This document shows positions 25,092 to 34,080 of a stretch of 64,000 nt of DNA, piece by piece. The notes beneath the pieces are model-generated. The model saw only the letters and a list, made by a program, of their open reading frames with translations. It was not told the origin of the DNA and searched no databases. Position numbers and translations under genes: made by a program. Source of the stretch: Desulfovibrio sp. MES5 (GTDB lineage: Bacteria; Desulfobacterota; Desulfovibrionia; Desulfovibrionales; Desulfovibrionaceae); contig NZ_MJUZ01000011.1 of assembly GCF_002237645.1 (NCBI RefSeq), positions 235,902-299,901 of the forward strand, read 5' to 3'. How positions within the stretch are numbered: position 1 is the first letter of the stretch; each line of letters starts with the position of its first letter.

Positions 25092-26231
25092 TTACGCGCC
25101 CTCGGCGGCCCTGGCCGCTTCGTCGGGGTACAGGGCTTCGATGCCCGCCAGAAAATCGGTATAGCGTCCTTGCACAATGGCCTGCCGCGCGTTGCGGGCA
25201 AGGTCGAGAAAATAGGTCAGGTTGTGCAGGGAGTTGAGTCGGAAGGACAGCAGCTCCTGGCTGGCGTACAAATGCCGCAGATAGGCGCGCGAAAAGGTGC
25301 GGCAGGTGTAGCAATTGCAGTTGGGGTCCAGGGGGCCGTCGTCTTCGGCAAACTGCTTGCGCCGGATGTTGATCTTGCCCTGCGAGGTGTAGAGCGTGCC
25401 GTTGCGGGCATTGCGGGTCGGCAGCACGCAGTCGAACATGTCCACCCCGGCGTTGATGCCATTGGCGATATCCAGGGGGGTGCCGACGCCCATGAGGTAG
25501 CGGGGCTTGTGCTGGGGCAGCAGGGGAGCGGTGTGGTAGAGCAGGTCGTACATCTGCGCCTTGGGTTCGCCCACTGAAAGGCCGCCGATGGCAAAACCGT
25601 CAAAATCAATGCCGCAGAGCTCTTCAACCGAGCGTTTGCGCAGGTCCTTGTGAAAGCCGCCCTGCGTAATGCCGAACAGCAGATTGTGCGCCGTGCCCGC
25701 CGGGTAGGCGGCTCTGGCGCGCTGCGCCCAGCGCGTGGTAAGGGCCAGGGATTTGGCGGTATAGTCGTAGTCCGCGCCAAAGGGCACGCACTCGTCCAGC
25801 ACCATCATGATGTCCGAATTGAGATTGCGCTGGATTTGCAGCACCTTTTCCGGCGTGAACAAGTGGCGTGACCCGTCAAGATGGGAGCGGAACTCCACCC
25901 CTTCTTCGCGGATTTTGCGCAGGGAACTGAGGCTGAAGACCTGAAAGCCGCCGCTGTCCGTAAGAATGGCGCCGGGCCAGGAGGCGAATTCGTGCAGACC
26001 GCCCCGCCGGGCCACAAGCTCGTCGCCGGGCCGCAGGTACAGGTGGTAGGTGTTCCCCAGGATGACAGGCGCGCCGATGGCCGCCAGATCGTCGGGCGCA
26101 ATGGCCTTGACCGAACCCACTGTGCCCACGGGCATAAAGATGGGCGTGGGGATGACGCCGTGAGCCGTGCGCAGGAGTCCTGCCCGGGCGGCCCCGTCCC
26201 TGTGTTCTATGGTAAAGATGGAATCAGACAT
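25092..26231 (-). CDS. tgt: tRNA-guanine transglycosylase (queuine tRNA-ribosyltransferase)
   Basis: 379-residue Tgt, which swaps guanine 34 for preQ1 in tRNAs with GUN anticodons. [11 protein letters not shown] (about residue 90) carries the active-site Asp, FGITQGG (about 210) the base pocket, and MGVGTPLDI... [17 protein letters not shown] (about 255-280) the catalytic nucleophile. The Cys3-His zinc site is in [16 protein letters not shown] (about 310). The start is ATG 26231 ([10 protein letters not shown]); the upstream in-frame extension lacks similarity to the family. Confidence 0.95.
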   Translation of the reverse strand: MSDSIFTIEHRDGAARAGLLRTAHGVIPTPIFMPVGTVGSVKAIAPDDLAAIGAPVILGNTYHLYLRPGDELVARRGGLHEFASWPGAILTDSGGFQVFSLSSLRKIREEGVEFRSHLDGSRHLFTPEKVLQIQRNLNSDIMMVLDECVPFGADYDYTAKSLALTTRWAQRARAAYPAGTAHNLLFGITQGGFHKDLRKRSVEELCGIDFDGFAIGGLSVGEPKAQMYDLLYHTAPLLPQHKPRYLMGVGTPLDIANGINAGVDMFDCVLPTRNARNGTLYTSQGKINIRRKQFAEDDGPLDPNCNCYTCRTFSRAYLRHLYASQELLSFRLNSLHNLTYFLDLARNARQAIVQGRYTDFLAGIEALYPDEAARAAEGA

Positions 26232-26511
26232 GCCGCGCACACTATATGCAAGCGGCGTCAGATGCAAGGGGCTGGCGGGTTGCGGCGACCGGCTGGCGCG
26301 GTTGCGCGCGGGCGGTTGCTGCGGGTCACGCGGGAGTACGCGGGGGGGCTGGTCAGCGCCTGGAAAGTGCTGTACGTACGGAACCGGCAGCCTGGCGCAG
26401 GCGGAGATTGTTTGACAGAAATCGAATAACTGCATACACAAGCAAATATCCGTAGGCATACGGAGTTCACATTGCACAAGCTATGGGGAGTTCCCTTCGC
26501 GAGGACGGAGA

Positions 26512-27429
26512 ATGCTTTTTTTTAGCCGCTTTATGCGTCTTTCCGGCCAGAAGAACGCCCCGGCGCACAAGGTCTCGGTTATGGCCTTGTTGCGCGCGGC
26601 CATGGCGCACCATGTCTGTGTGGAAGTGCTGTTCACTGACCGCAACCGTCAGATGGACAACGTCTACTGCCGCATCATGGCGCTGAATGAAAAAAGCCTT
26701 CGGCTCATGTCCGCCACCAAGTTTTTGCCGGACGCGCTCAACGGCGAGCAGTGTCTGCTGTATTTCAATCTTCCCCGCACGTTTCTCGTCAATACATTCA
26801 AGATGTCGCCCGGTCAGGCGCGGGCCGGTTTTTTGTGCAAGACCCGCATTATCCATAATCATCTGGAACCCGAAAAGCGCTTTTGCGAAATTGAGGTCCC
26901 CATACCCCACGCCTATGTGCAGCGCAGCCTGCGCAAGCACGAGAGGGTCTTTCCCTCGACGGGTATGGTGAAGACCGTGGATTTGTGGCTGCGGGGCAAA
27001 TTGCCCAAGCACTGGCGCGAACTGGGGTCTGCGGACTTTACTTTCAGAGCGGGCGAGGCTTCACGGCTGAAGCTTATCAATGTCTCCGCCAGCGGGGCGC
27101 GCATTGAAGTTGAAGAAGTGGAAGAGAACGAACGCTACCGCAGACTTACGGGAACGCAAATGCTGCTTTGCATCGTGCTCAGCGGGCCGGGGCGCAAGCG
27201 TTGCGTAGCGCCTGTGGTCTGTCACTGTGTGGAAAGTCTGCACAGCGGCACCCTGCGGCGGCTTTCGCTTCGTCTGCGTTTTGTTCAGGTGTGGCAGACA
27301 GATGGCAGCGGTCACGGCGCGTGGGACAGGGTGGATGAAGACGGCGTGGCGGTTCTGCGCGACTGGATCAATAACGATTTTTGCCTGCTGGCCGAAAAAC
27401 CCTCCCGCTGCGCCTGTCCTTTTCCATAA
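26512..27429 (+). CDS. PilZ-domain-like protein
   Basis: 305-residue cytosolic protein. An N-terminal region with YcgR-like beta content is followed by a possible PilZ domain: RKHERV (RxxxR type, about residue 142) and LKLINVSASGARIEV (N/DxSxxG, about 187-201), the two parts of the c-di-GMP binding site. Many Cys and Arg residues mark the C-terminus. The start is ATG 26512 after GAGGACGGAGA. It precedes rpsF but is separated from it by a promoter. If the assignment is right it would sense c-di-GMP; the target is unknown. Confidence 0.5.
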   Translation: MLFFSRFMRLSGQKNAPAHKVSVMALLRAAMAHHVCVEVLFTDRNRQMDNVYCRIMALNEKSLRLMSATKFLPDALNGEQCLLYFNLPRTFLVNTFKMSPGQARAGFLCKTRIIHNHLEPEKRFCEIEVPIPHAYVQRSLRKHERVFPSTGMVKTVDLWLRGKLPKHWRELGSADFTFRAGEASRLKLINVSASGARIEVEEVEENERYRRLTGTQMLLCIVLSGPGRKRCVAPVVCHCVESLHSGTLRRLSLRLRFVQVWQTDGSGHGAWDRVDEDGVAVLRDWINNDFCLLAEKPSRCACPFP

Positions 27430-27548
27430 ACCTTGCCCGACTTGCGCCCGGCTTTGAGCCTGCCCGCAGCGTCCTGCCTTGAGTTTTCCCGCAGCGCCGG
27501 GCTTTGAGCCTGCCCGCAGCGTCCGGTGGCCGTCTTCGCCGCCGGGGC

Positions 27549-27577
27549 TTGACAGCGCGCATGCCGGGCAGTATACA
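27549..27577 (+). promoter_or_regulatory. Sigma70 promoter for rpsF operon
   Basis: TTGACA (27549-27554), 17-bp spacer, TATACA (27572-27577). Near-consensus, with a start expected near 27584, about 50 nt before rpsF. A strong promoter suits ribosomal protein genes. Confidence 0.8.
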
Positions 27578-27634
27578 TCTCGTTCCTTGCTCGCACCCGT
27601 GTGTGCGGGCTGCCAATCCAAAAGGAGAACCACA

Positions 27635-27943
27635 ATGCGGAAATTTGAAACCCTGCTGCTCCTTTCACCGGAGCTTTCCGCCGAAAACCGCGAGGGCATT
27701 ATAAACACCCTCACTGCGGTTATCGAGCGTGAAAAGGGCGCCATGGAAGAAGTGGACAACTGGGGCATGCGCGATCTCGCCTACCCGGTGCGCAAACTGA
27801 TGCGCGGTTACTATGTGCGTCTCGTGTACCAGAGCCCGGCTACCCTCGTGGCCGAACTGGAACGCAACATTCGCATGACTGACGGCATCTTCAAGTTTGT
27901 GACCGTCAAGCTGGCCGATGAAGTGGCCGGGGAGGTTGCATAA
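27635..27943 (+). CDS. rpsF: 30S ribosomal protein S6
   Basis: 102-residue S6, starting MRKFETLLLLSPEL with AAAGGAGA upstream. DNWGMRDLAYPVRKLMRGYY (about 42-61) is the conserved RNA/S18 interface. The acidic C-terminus is short. The order rpsF-rpsR-rplI-dnaB is the classic bacterial operon. The in-frame opening upstream is non-coding. Confidence 0.97.
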   Translation: MRKFETLLLLSPELSAENREGIINTLTAVIEREKGAMEEVDNWGMRDLAYPVRKLMRGYYVRLVYQSPATLVAELERNIRMTDGIFKFVTVKLADEVAGEVA

Positions 27944-28207
27944 ATGGCGTTCAAGAAAAAATTTGCCCCTCGTCGCAAGTTCTGCCGCTTCTGCGCAGAC
28001 AAAGACCTGCCCCTGAATTACAAGCGTCCTGATATCCTGCGCGACTTCATCACCGAGCGCGGCAAGATCATCGCCCGTCGTATTACTGGCACCTGCGCGC
28101 ACCACCAGCGCCTGTTGACCCGTGAAATCAAGCGTGCCCGTCAGATGGCCCTGCTCATCTACACCGCTACGCACGATTCCGGCGTCAAGAAAAAGAGCAA
28201 CATCTAG
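27944..28207 (+). CDS. rpsR: 30S ribosomal protein S18
   Basis: 87-residue S18, directly after the rpsF stop. It begins [17 protein letters not shown], with CRFC and a later TCAHHQRLL suggesting a zinc-binding (C+) form. [19 protein letters not shown] is the canonical core. It binds S6 on the platform of the small subunit. Confidence 0.97.
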   Translation: MAFKKKFAPRRKFCRFCADKDLPLNYKRPDILRDFITERGKIIARRITGTCAHHQRLLTREIKRARQMALLIYTATHDSGVKKKSNI

Positions 28208-28216
28208 GAGGCGCAT

Positions 28217-28723
28217 ATGAAACTGATACTTCGCGCCGACGTAGAAAACCTCGGCAGTCTTGGTGATGTGGTTGAAGTCAAAGCCGGTTATGGCCGCAAC
28301 TTTTTGTTGCCCCAGGGCCTGGCCATGGTGGCCTCGCAGGCCAATCTGAAAGTTTTTGAGCAGGAGCGCAAAAAGCTCCAGGCCCGCATGGATTCCCTGC
28401 GCGGCGAAGCTCAGGAAATGCAGGCCCGTCTTGAAGCCCTTGAAGTGGTTATCACCATGCACGTGGGCGACAATGACAAGCTGTACGGTTCCGTCACCAC
28501 CACCATCATCGGCGACGCTATCGCCGCCCTTGGTGTGGATGTCGACCGCCGTCGCATTCTTATGGACGCTCCTATCCGCACCCTGGGTGAACACCCGGTG
28601 CGCATCCGCCTGCACCCCAGCGTTGTCGCAGTGGTTCCGGTGAAGGTCGTGTCCGACCACCAGTCCTTTGAAGAAGAGCCCGCTCCTGCAGCTCCTGCTG
28701 AAGAAGCCGAGGCCTCCGAATAG
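28217..28723 (+). CDS. rplI: 50S ribosomal protein L9
   Basis: 168-residue L9. The N-terminal domain MKLILRADVENLGSLGDVVEVKAGYGRNFLLPQG is a textbook match, a long helix follows, and the C-terminal domain has LYGSVTTTIIGDAI. A Glu/Ala-rich tail of about 18 residues is added. GGAGG precedes the ATG. Confidence 0.97.
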   Translation: MKLILRADVENLGSLGDVVEVKAGYGRNFLLPQGLAMVASQANLKVFEQERKKLQARMDSLRGEAQEMQARLEALEVVITMHVGDNDKLYGSVTTTIIGDAIAALGVDVDRRRILMDAPIRTLGEHPVRIRLHPSVVAVVPVKVVSDHQSFEEEPAPAAPAEEAEASE

Positions 28724-28731
28724 GGGATATA

Positions 28732-30261
28732 GTGGTTTCCCACGGTGATCATGGCTCCGCCCCCGGCCCCGAGGCCGGGGGCGCGCCTTTTGGGCAGAGC
28801 GGCGCTGGCCGTGGCTCAAGAGGCGGACAGCAGGGGCAGGGCGGCTTCAAGGGCCGCCAGGGCAGCCAGGGCAGCGCTGCGGACAGGGCTGAGGCCGATC
28901 TGCTGCGGCGTGTGCCGCCCCACAGCGTGGAATCGGAGCAGGCCGTTCTTGGCGGCGTGCTTATGCGGCCCCAACTCATGCACTCCATTGTGGACCAGCT
29001 GGCGGCTGAAGATTTTTACCTGCCAGCCCACGTCACCATCTACAACGCCTTTCTTGAGCTTTACCGCAAGTCCGCGCCCATAGATTTGCTGTCCACGGCA
29101 GAAATGCTGAAGAGCCGCAGCGCCCTTGAAGAGGCTGGCGGCGCCGTCTACCTTGGCGATCTGGCCCAGGCCGTCGTGTCCGGAGCCAATGCTGAATACT
29201 ACGCCACCATCGTGCGCGACAAAGCCTTGCAGCGCGGCCTTATTGAAGCCTGCTCGGGCATTATCACCAACTGTTATGACGCCTCCCTTGAAGTGGGAAC
29301 CCTGCTCGACGAGTCGGAGCAGGCCGTTTTCGCCATTTCGCAGCGCACTTCTGGGCGCGACTTCACCCCCACGCGCGAACTGCTGGACAAGGTTTTTGAC
29401 AACCTGTCCCGCCTGGCCGATGCCAAGGACGTCATCACCGGCGTCACCACCGGCTACACCCGGCTGGACAAGCTCACTGCCGGGCTTCAGGCTTCGGACC
29501 TCATCATCGTGGCGGCTCGCCCCAGTATGGGCAAGACGGCGTTTTCTATGTGCATGGCGCTGCACGCAGCTGTGCGCCAGAATGTGCCCGTTGCCGTATT
29601 CTCGCTGGAAATGAGCAAGGAGCAGCTCATGCAGCGCATGCTGGCCGTGTGGGGCAAGGTGGACCTTTCCAAGCTGCGCCGCCCGTCCATGCTCACGGAC
29701 GAAGACTGGCAGCGCCTGTACACCGCTGCGGACGTGGTAGCCCGCGCACCCATATTTATTGACGATACGCCCGCCCTGACCACTCTCGAACTGCGCGCCC
29801 GCGCCCGTCGCCTCAAGGCGGACAAGGGCCTGGGCATGGTGGTGGTGGACTATCTGCAGCTCATGCGCACCAGCCGCCGCACAGATTCACGCGAACTGGA
29901 AATTTCGGACATCTCGCGCTCCCTCAAGGGGCTTGCCAAGGAAATGCAGGTTCCTGTGGTCGCTCTTTCGCAGCTCAACCGCAAGGTCGAAGAGCGCAGC
30001 GACAAAAGGCCCATGCTTTCGGACTTGCGCGAATCCGGCGCTATTGAGCAGGACGCCGACGTAATCATGTTTGTCTACCGCGACGACGTGTACAAGTTCG
30101 TCAAACCCGCCGAGCGTCCGCCACAGGGCGTGGCCGAAATCATCATCGGCAAGCAGCGTAACGGCCCCGTGGGCGTTGCCGAACTCATGTACATGTCGCC
30201 CTATACCTCCTTTGAAGACATGGCCCCCGACTGGTCGCCGCCCCCGTCTGAAGGCGGCTAG
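28732..30261 (+). CDS. dnaB: Replicative DNA helicase DnaB
   Basis: 509-residue hexameric helicase that unwinds DNA ahead of the fork. The N-terminal DnaG-binding domain begins around VPPHSVESEQAVLGGVLM (about residue 61). Walker A is ARPSMGKTAFSM (about 263), Walker B VVVDYLQLM (about 370) and the arginine finger region SDLRESGAIEQDADVIMFVYRD (about 425-446). The first 58 residues are Gly/Gln-rich and disordered; the GTG at 28732 is the ORF start, but a later start is possible. It is last in the rpsF operon. Confidence 0.95.
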   Translation: MVSHGDHGSAPGPEAGGAPFGQSGAGRGSRGGQQGQGGFKGRQGSQGSAADRAEADLLRRVPPHSVESEQAVLGGVLMRPQLMHSIVDQLAAEDFYLPAHVTIYNAFLELYRKSAPIDLLSTAEMLKSRSALEEAGGAVYLGDLAQAVVSGANAEYYATIVRDKALQRGLIEACSGIITNCYDASLEVGTLLDESEQAVFAISQRTSGRDFTPTRELLDKVFDNLSRLADAKDVITGVTTGYTRLDKLTAGLQASDLIIVAARPSMGKTAFSMCMALHAAVRQNVPVAVFSLEMSKEQLMQRMLAVWGKVDLSKLRRPSMLTDEDWQRLYTAADVVARAPIFIDDTPALTTLELRARARRLKADKGLGMVVVDYLQLMRTSRRTDSRELEISDISRSLKGLAKEMQVPVVALSQLNRKVEERSDKRPMLSDLRESGAIEQDADVIMFVYRDDVYKFVKPAERPPQGVAEIIIGKQRNGPVGVAELMYMSPYTSFEDMAPDWSPPPSEGG

Positions 30262-30285
30262 CATCCCTGCGGGCTAGAATTTTTT

Positions 30286-30327
30286 GTGGGGGAGCAGACC
30301 CTTTTGAAAAAGGGTCTGCTCCCCCAC
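30286..30327. terminator. G-rich hairpin, family C copy 5
   Basis: GTGGGGGAGCAGACCCTTTT paired with AAAGGGTCTGCTCCCCCAC, 25 bp after the dnaB stop. The stem contains compensatory changes relative to other copies. Likely 3' boundary of the rpsF-dnaB transcript. Confidence 0.65.
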
Positions 30328-31228
30328 GCCCCCTCCCCCTAAAATCTTTATTTATAGCGCCATTAGGTAGAGAAACCCCCTGCCTGAACCAGTTTTAGCG
30401 CGGGCTCCTTTCAGGGCACGCGCTCTCAATGCTGGGCATGCTCAAAGCTGGCCGTATAAAATCTGGCCGTATCAAATCTGACTTGCGCCAACCCTCTCCC
30501 ATCGTTTTTTAGCTCTCAAGTTCCAGCCGGGATTCACCGGGCTCTGACCACGGCATGCGCTCGGTCGGGCCCTTGTGCCGTTGCGGGCAACATATCATCG
30601 GGTATTGTAAGCATCTGGCGCTTGCCAGTGGCAGAATATGATCGGCAAGGCGTATGGGAGCGCGGGCGGAGCGCAGAGTCATAAAAAAATGTAGTTCAAT
30701 GAGGCTATGTTCAGTGCTGACGTATGGCTTTGCTTGGTGTGCGCTCGTGCGCCCGGCATTGCTCCAGGCTGCGTGGTGTTTGTCGCGTCACTCCCCTGAC
30801 CTTCCCCGAAAGAGCTTGCGGCAGCATGACTGACCTGATTGTTGTGGATAAGCAAGAGTTAATGAGTCGGAATTTGCGTCGGCGCAGGCCGACAAAAGCA
30901 TTTACTGACATTGCGCATATTTTCACACAATATTTCTGCAATTTATTAGCGCGTTACAGGTGCATAAAAAAAGCATTGTGCAGGGCTGTTTATCCGCACA
31001 ATATGTGTTTCTGCTGCATTTAAGGAACGGTATCCAATGTAATTGCTCTGATTTGAATGCAGCAGTGCCTTAAGGCATAGGGCGGAGTGCCGGATGTTGC
31101 AGACGCATCATCGGCTTAACGATGCGTCAAGATTGAACATCTTTTTTAGAAAACTTCCAGTAATTTCCTTGAGTCACGGAATTTATCACGCAAAAAGCGC
31201 GCAATGCCAACTTTTTTTTGTACTTTCG
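30328..31228. other. Gene-less region downstream of dnaB
   Basis: About 0.9 kb without a supported gene. It contains a perfect DnaA-box sequence at 30843-30851 (TGTGGATAA, minus orientation), a near match TTATCCGCA at about 30990, a small hairpin GTCGGC GCAG GCCGAC at 30879-30894, AT-rich DNA around 30900-31020, and an 8-bp stem GACGCATC/GATGCGTC at 31104-31129 followed by T6. The short open frame 30724-31023 has no ribosome binding site. Confidence 0.4.
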
Positions 31229-31261
31229 TTGACAAGCTCGAAAAAGCGTGTTTCCATGATT
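31229..31261 (+). promoter_or_regulatory. Candidate promoter for the RRM gene
   Basis: TTGACA at 31229-31234 is a perfect -35; the best -10 (TTCCAT at 17 bp or CATGAT further on) is weak. It is about 80-100 bp upstream of the RRM start codon. Confidence 0.35.
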
Positions 31262-31337
31262 TGCATGGGCCGCGTACCGGTAATACGTTTTACTGGATGG
31301 GAGCGCGGGAAGATTGTTTTTTTTGTGAGGGTGTTTC

Positions 31338-31604
31338 ATGTCCAAGTCCATTTATGTCGGGAACCTTCCCTGGTCCGCTACTGAAGAACAAGTTCAGGAT
31401 CTTTTTGCCGAATACGGCAGCGTTCTGTCCGTGAAACTCGTTAGCGACAGGGATACCGGCCGTGCCCGTGGCTTTGGCTTTGTGGAAATGGAAGACGGCG
31501 AAGCCGATTCCGCCATTGAAGCTCTTGACAACTTCAGCTTTGGTGGTCGCACGCTGCGCGTCAACGAAGCCAAACCCAGGGCTCCTCGCCAGCCCCGTTA
31601 CTAG
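31338..31604 (+). CDS. RRM-type RNA-binding protein
   Basis: 88-residue protein with a single RNA recognition motif: RNP2 IYVGNL (residues 5-10) and RNP1 RGFGFVEM (about 45-52), with a short basic tail PRAPRQPRY. Bacterial proteins of this kind bind single-stranded RNA and are often stress- or cold-induced. A strong GTGAGGGTG precedes the ATG. It is a single gene with its own terminator; the hairpins upstream hint at leader control. Confidence 0.92.
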   Translation: MSKSIYVGNLPWSATEEQVQDLFAEYGSVLSVKLVSDRDTGRARGFGFVEMEDGEADSAIEALDNFSFGGRTLRVNEAKPRAPRQPRY

Positions 31605-31622
31605 GACTAGGCAACGGACCTT

Positions 31623-31649
31623 AACGCCCCTGTAACCGGGGCGTTTTTT
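31623..31649 (+). terminator. Intrinsic terminator of the RRM gene
   Basis: AACGCCCC, 7-nt loop, GGGGCGTT followed by a T-run, 18 bp after the stop codon. Confidence 0.88.
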
Positions 31650-32921
31650 GTTCGGTTGCAGTCTTTCCGTCAAGGCCCTGTGCCATCGGCACAGGCTTGC
31701 CCGCGCGGAGCAGTTTAGGGGTTCACTTTATGTGCGGGCCCGGCAACTCCCTGAATGGTTTGCCCCTTCATGGGTTTGACGAGCCCGCTCGCAGTGTCCG
31801 GGGCGCTTGAGGCTCCAGCACGTCTGCCTGCCTTCAATCCTTTCGGCCTGACCTGGTCGTTAGGGCCTCTCTTGATTTGTGCACTTTCTCGTCTGCACGC
31901 TCTAACGCAAAATATTGGGGGAAAGGGTAGTCTCAACGATTGAAGACGCCGCTCTGGAGCGTACATACGTCTATCCGAGTGCCTGCCCGTGCGCCTGCCC
32001 GTGCGCCTGTCTGCTTGTCCTCCCACATATTTCCGGACATAGGCACGGCGTTCACGCCATCGTTGCGCGCGCCTCTCGCGCCGACCTGACATGCACGCTC
32101 CGCTGCAGGTGTCTCACATGCCGTCACCGGCGTTCACGCTTTGCTGTAAGTGCATTTAGCGCCGCCACTGGCACTTACGCTCTTGTTTATGCCTCTCGCG
32201 CTGCTGCGGAGCATTTCAGTGCGACAGCCTTGCACTGCCGCACTATGCCTTGTGGGGCTTGCGCGCGGTGTATTCGCATGCAGGGTTGGTTGCTTGTTGC
32301 GACAAATTTCCTTTGAGGGGGAACATGCGTAAGGGGAGGCGCTCCGTCTGGGCGCGTGACTCTGCCGGTATCCGGTGCGCATGCCCGCCAGCATGCCTTC
32401 CTGCATGACGTTCGCATGCCCGCCCGATAACAGACAGCGCTTTTATGCGATAAAAATGACGGGTTGCGCATGGCGTGCTTTTCAAGAACAGCGACGCTTG
32501 CGGAACACGCCGAATCGTTCGCACGCGCGCTGCCATTTCCCGTGCGCCACGGGCTCACAAGTTTTGCAGCAATCGGGCTTTCCCGCAGCACAGCGCCGCA
32601 AGTATCCATAGGCTCTCTGGGTAATGCCTGCGGCTGCGCTGCGCCTTCCGCATGGGACGACCGACCGCGCTCGCTGTCGTTCGATCCTCAACGCTGAAAA
32701 TCTTCTGACCTATTGCTTGCCGCCTGCTTTACCTGCACTGCCCAAATGCGGCGGTTATGCCTGCATTATGCGATCTGACGCCAGACGCAGTTGCCATTTC
32801 TTTGGCCGGGCCGCCTTGCCGAGCGCTGTAATTTTTGCCATTATGGGGCATGACGCTTCCGCCGGATCAACAGATCACCAACTGCAATCTTGCCCGGCGC
32901 AACAATCCTTGAGGAGGCAGC
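31650..32921. other. Gene-less 1.3-kb region
   Basis: No open frame here has a convincing start site or recognisable protein. I see a strong small hairpin CCTGTGCC ATC GGCACAGG at 31677-31695 and a short run of CTGCCCGTGCGC units (about 31983-32010). It may hold the promoter of the 32922 gene, decayed genes, or an unrecognised RNA. Confidence 0.4.
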
Positions 32922-33476
32922 ATGCTCAACCCCAAACAATGTGTGCTTTACAGCGGCGGCGCCGCCGGAACCGAACAGTTTTTCGGCGCTCTTGCTGAAA
33001 GCTGGGGCATGGAAGAAGTGAACTACGGCTTTGAGGGACATCAGACCGAACGCACGCGGGGTGTACGTGTGCTGACCTCTGAGGAACTGGCCCTGAAGGA
33101 TGTGAGCCTTACCTATGTTTCGCGCCTCATGAACCGCGAGTATACGCGCGCGCCTCTGTTCCGCAAGGTTTTGCAGTCCATATGCTGGCAGGTCAGCAGC
33201 GGCGAGCAGGTTATCGTGGTGGGCGCTGTGCAGCCGGACGGCACGGTCAAGGGTGGAACCGGATGGGGCGCTGAATTTGCCAAAATCTGCAACAAACCCC
33301 TGCTGGTGTTTGACCAGCCCCGTAATGCCTGGCTTGCCTGGCAGAAAGACAAATGGGTGCAGGTGGAAAATCCCACCATCGAGTTTGCGCACTTTGCCGC
33401 CACGGGTACGCGTTTTCTTGAGGATAATGGCCGCGTAGCCATTCAGAATCTTTTTGCCCGTTCTTTCACGCGCTAA
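32922..33476 (+). CDS. SLOG-like conserved protein of unknown function
   Basis: 184-residue protein. The N-terminus CVLYSGGAAGTEQFFGALAE (residues 7-26) resembles the nucleotide-binding loop of SLOG/DprA-like Rossmann proteins. VIVVGAVQPDGTVKGGTGWG (about 91-110) gives the second glycine motif, and KPLLVFDQ follows. The C-terminal FAATGTRFLEDNGRVAIQ is also motif-like. A GAGGAGG ribosome binding site fixes ATG 32922. SLOG proteins sense or cleave nucleotide derivatives, but no substrate can be assigned. It precedes the siroheme decarboxylase gene by 113 bp. Confidence 0.6.
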   Translation: MLNPKQCVLYSGGAAGTEQFFGALAESWGMEEVNYGFEGHQTERTRGVRVLTSEELALKDVSLTYVSRLMNREYTRAPLFRKVLQSICWQVSSGEQVIVVGAVQPDGTVKGGTGWGAEFAKICNKPLLVFDQPRNAWLAWQKDKWVQVENPTIEFAHFAATGTRFLEDNGRVAIQNLFARSFTR

Positions 33477-33589
33477 AATTGTTTTTCGCCCGGCCCGGTT
33501 TTCCGGGCCGGGTCAGCGCCACGTAAGCGGACACAGACCGGCTGCCGCGCCATTTGCCGCGCGGCTTCTTCATTCTTTCCGGAGAGTTC

Positions 33590-34069
33590 ATGAGCCATCA
33601 ATTCAGCCCAGAAGAACAAGCGGTTCTGCGCATTGTGCAGGATAATCTGCCCGACAGCCTCACCCCTTACGCCGATCTGGCGGAACAGGCGGGAATGAGC
33701 GAAGCCCAGGTGCTTGAGCTGCTTGGCCGTCTCAAGGAATCCGGGGCCATCCGCCGTTTTGGAGCAAGCATCAAGCACCAGAAGACCGGCTGGACGCACA
33801 ACGCCATGGTCGCCTGGAAGGTAAAGCCTGAACAGGTTGAGTCCTGTGGCCGCAAAGTGGCCGAGCACAACCATATTTCGCACGCCTACTACCGTCCGAG
33901 CGCCGCCGCTGACTGGCCCTATGAGCTGTATACGATGATTCACGGGCGCAGCGAGGCCGAGTGCCTGGGCGTGGTGGAAGACATCATGAAGATGACTGAC
34001 TTGAAGGAACACGCCATCCTGCGCAGCCTCAAGGAACTGAAAAAAATTTCTATGACGTACTTCGCCTGA
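33590..34069 (+). CDS. Siroheme decarboxylase subunit (AhbA/AhbB, Lrp/AsnC-like)
   Basis: 159-residue protein with an Lrp/AsnC-type winged helix at the N-terminus ([31 protein letters not shown] in pieces, residues 27-58) and a ferredoxin-like C-terminal domain. The motif HAYYRP...[11 protein letters not shown] (about 98-120), with its His and Tyr, matches AhbA/AhbB, which decarboxylate siroheme to 12,18-didecarboxysiroheme in the alternative heme pathway. AhbA versus AhbB cannot be decided here; the partner gene is not adjacent. The start is ATG 33590 after GGAGAG. It lies 11 bp before hemL. Confidence 0.85.
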   Translation: MSHQFSPEEQAVLRIVQDNLPDSLTPYADLAEQAGMSEAQVLELLGRLKESGAIRRFGASIKHQKTGWTHNAMVAWKVKPEQVESCGRKVAEHNHISHAYYRPSAAADWPYELYTMIHGRSEAECLGVVEDIMKMTDLKEHAILRSLKELKKISMTYFA

Positions 34070-34080
34070 AGGAGACCAGA

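Noticed and set aside
24640..25314. N-terminal extension of gamma-glutamyltransferase
   Set aside because: The frame is open only because it crosses repeat elements A, B and C and part of tgt in another frame.
27449..27526. Direct repeat GCTTTGAGCCTGCCCGCAGC, two copies
   Set aside because: Only two short copies at the 3' end of the PilZ-like gene; not enough to call an array or regulatory site.
30724..31023. 99-residue frame downstream of dnaB
   Set aside because: No ribosome binding site, Cys/Arg-rich without domain, and it overlaps the DnaA-box and AT-rich structure.
31983..32010. Short CTGCCCGTGCGC tandem units considered as a CRISPR or satellite
   Set aside because: Only two to three imperfect units without spacers; no cas genes in the window.
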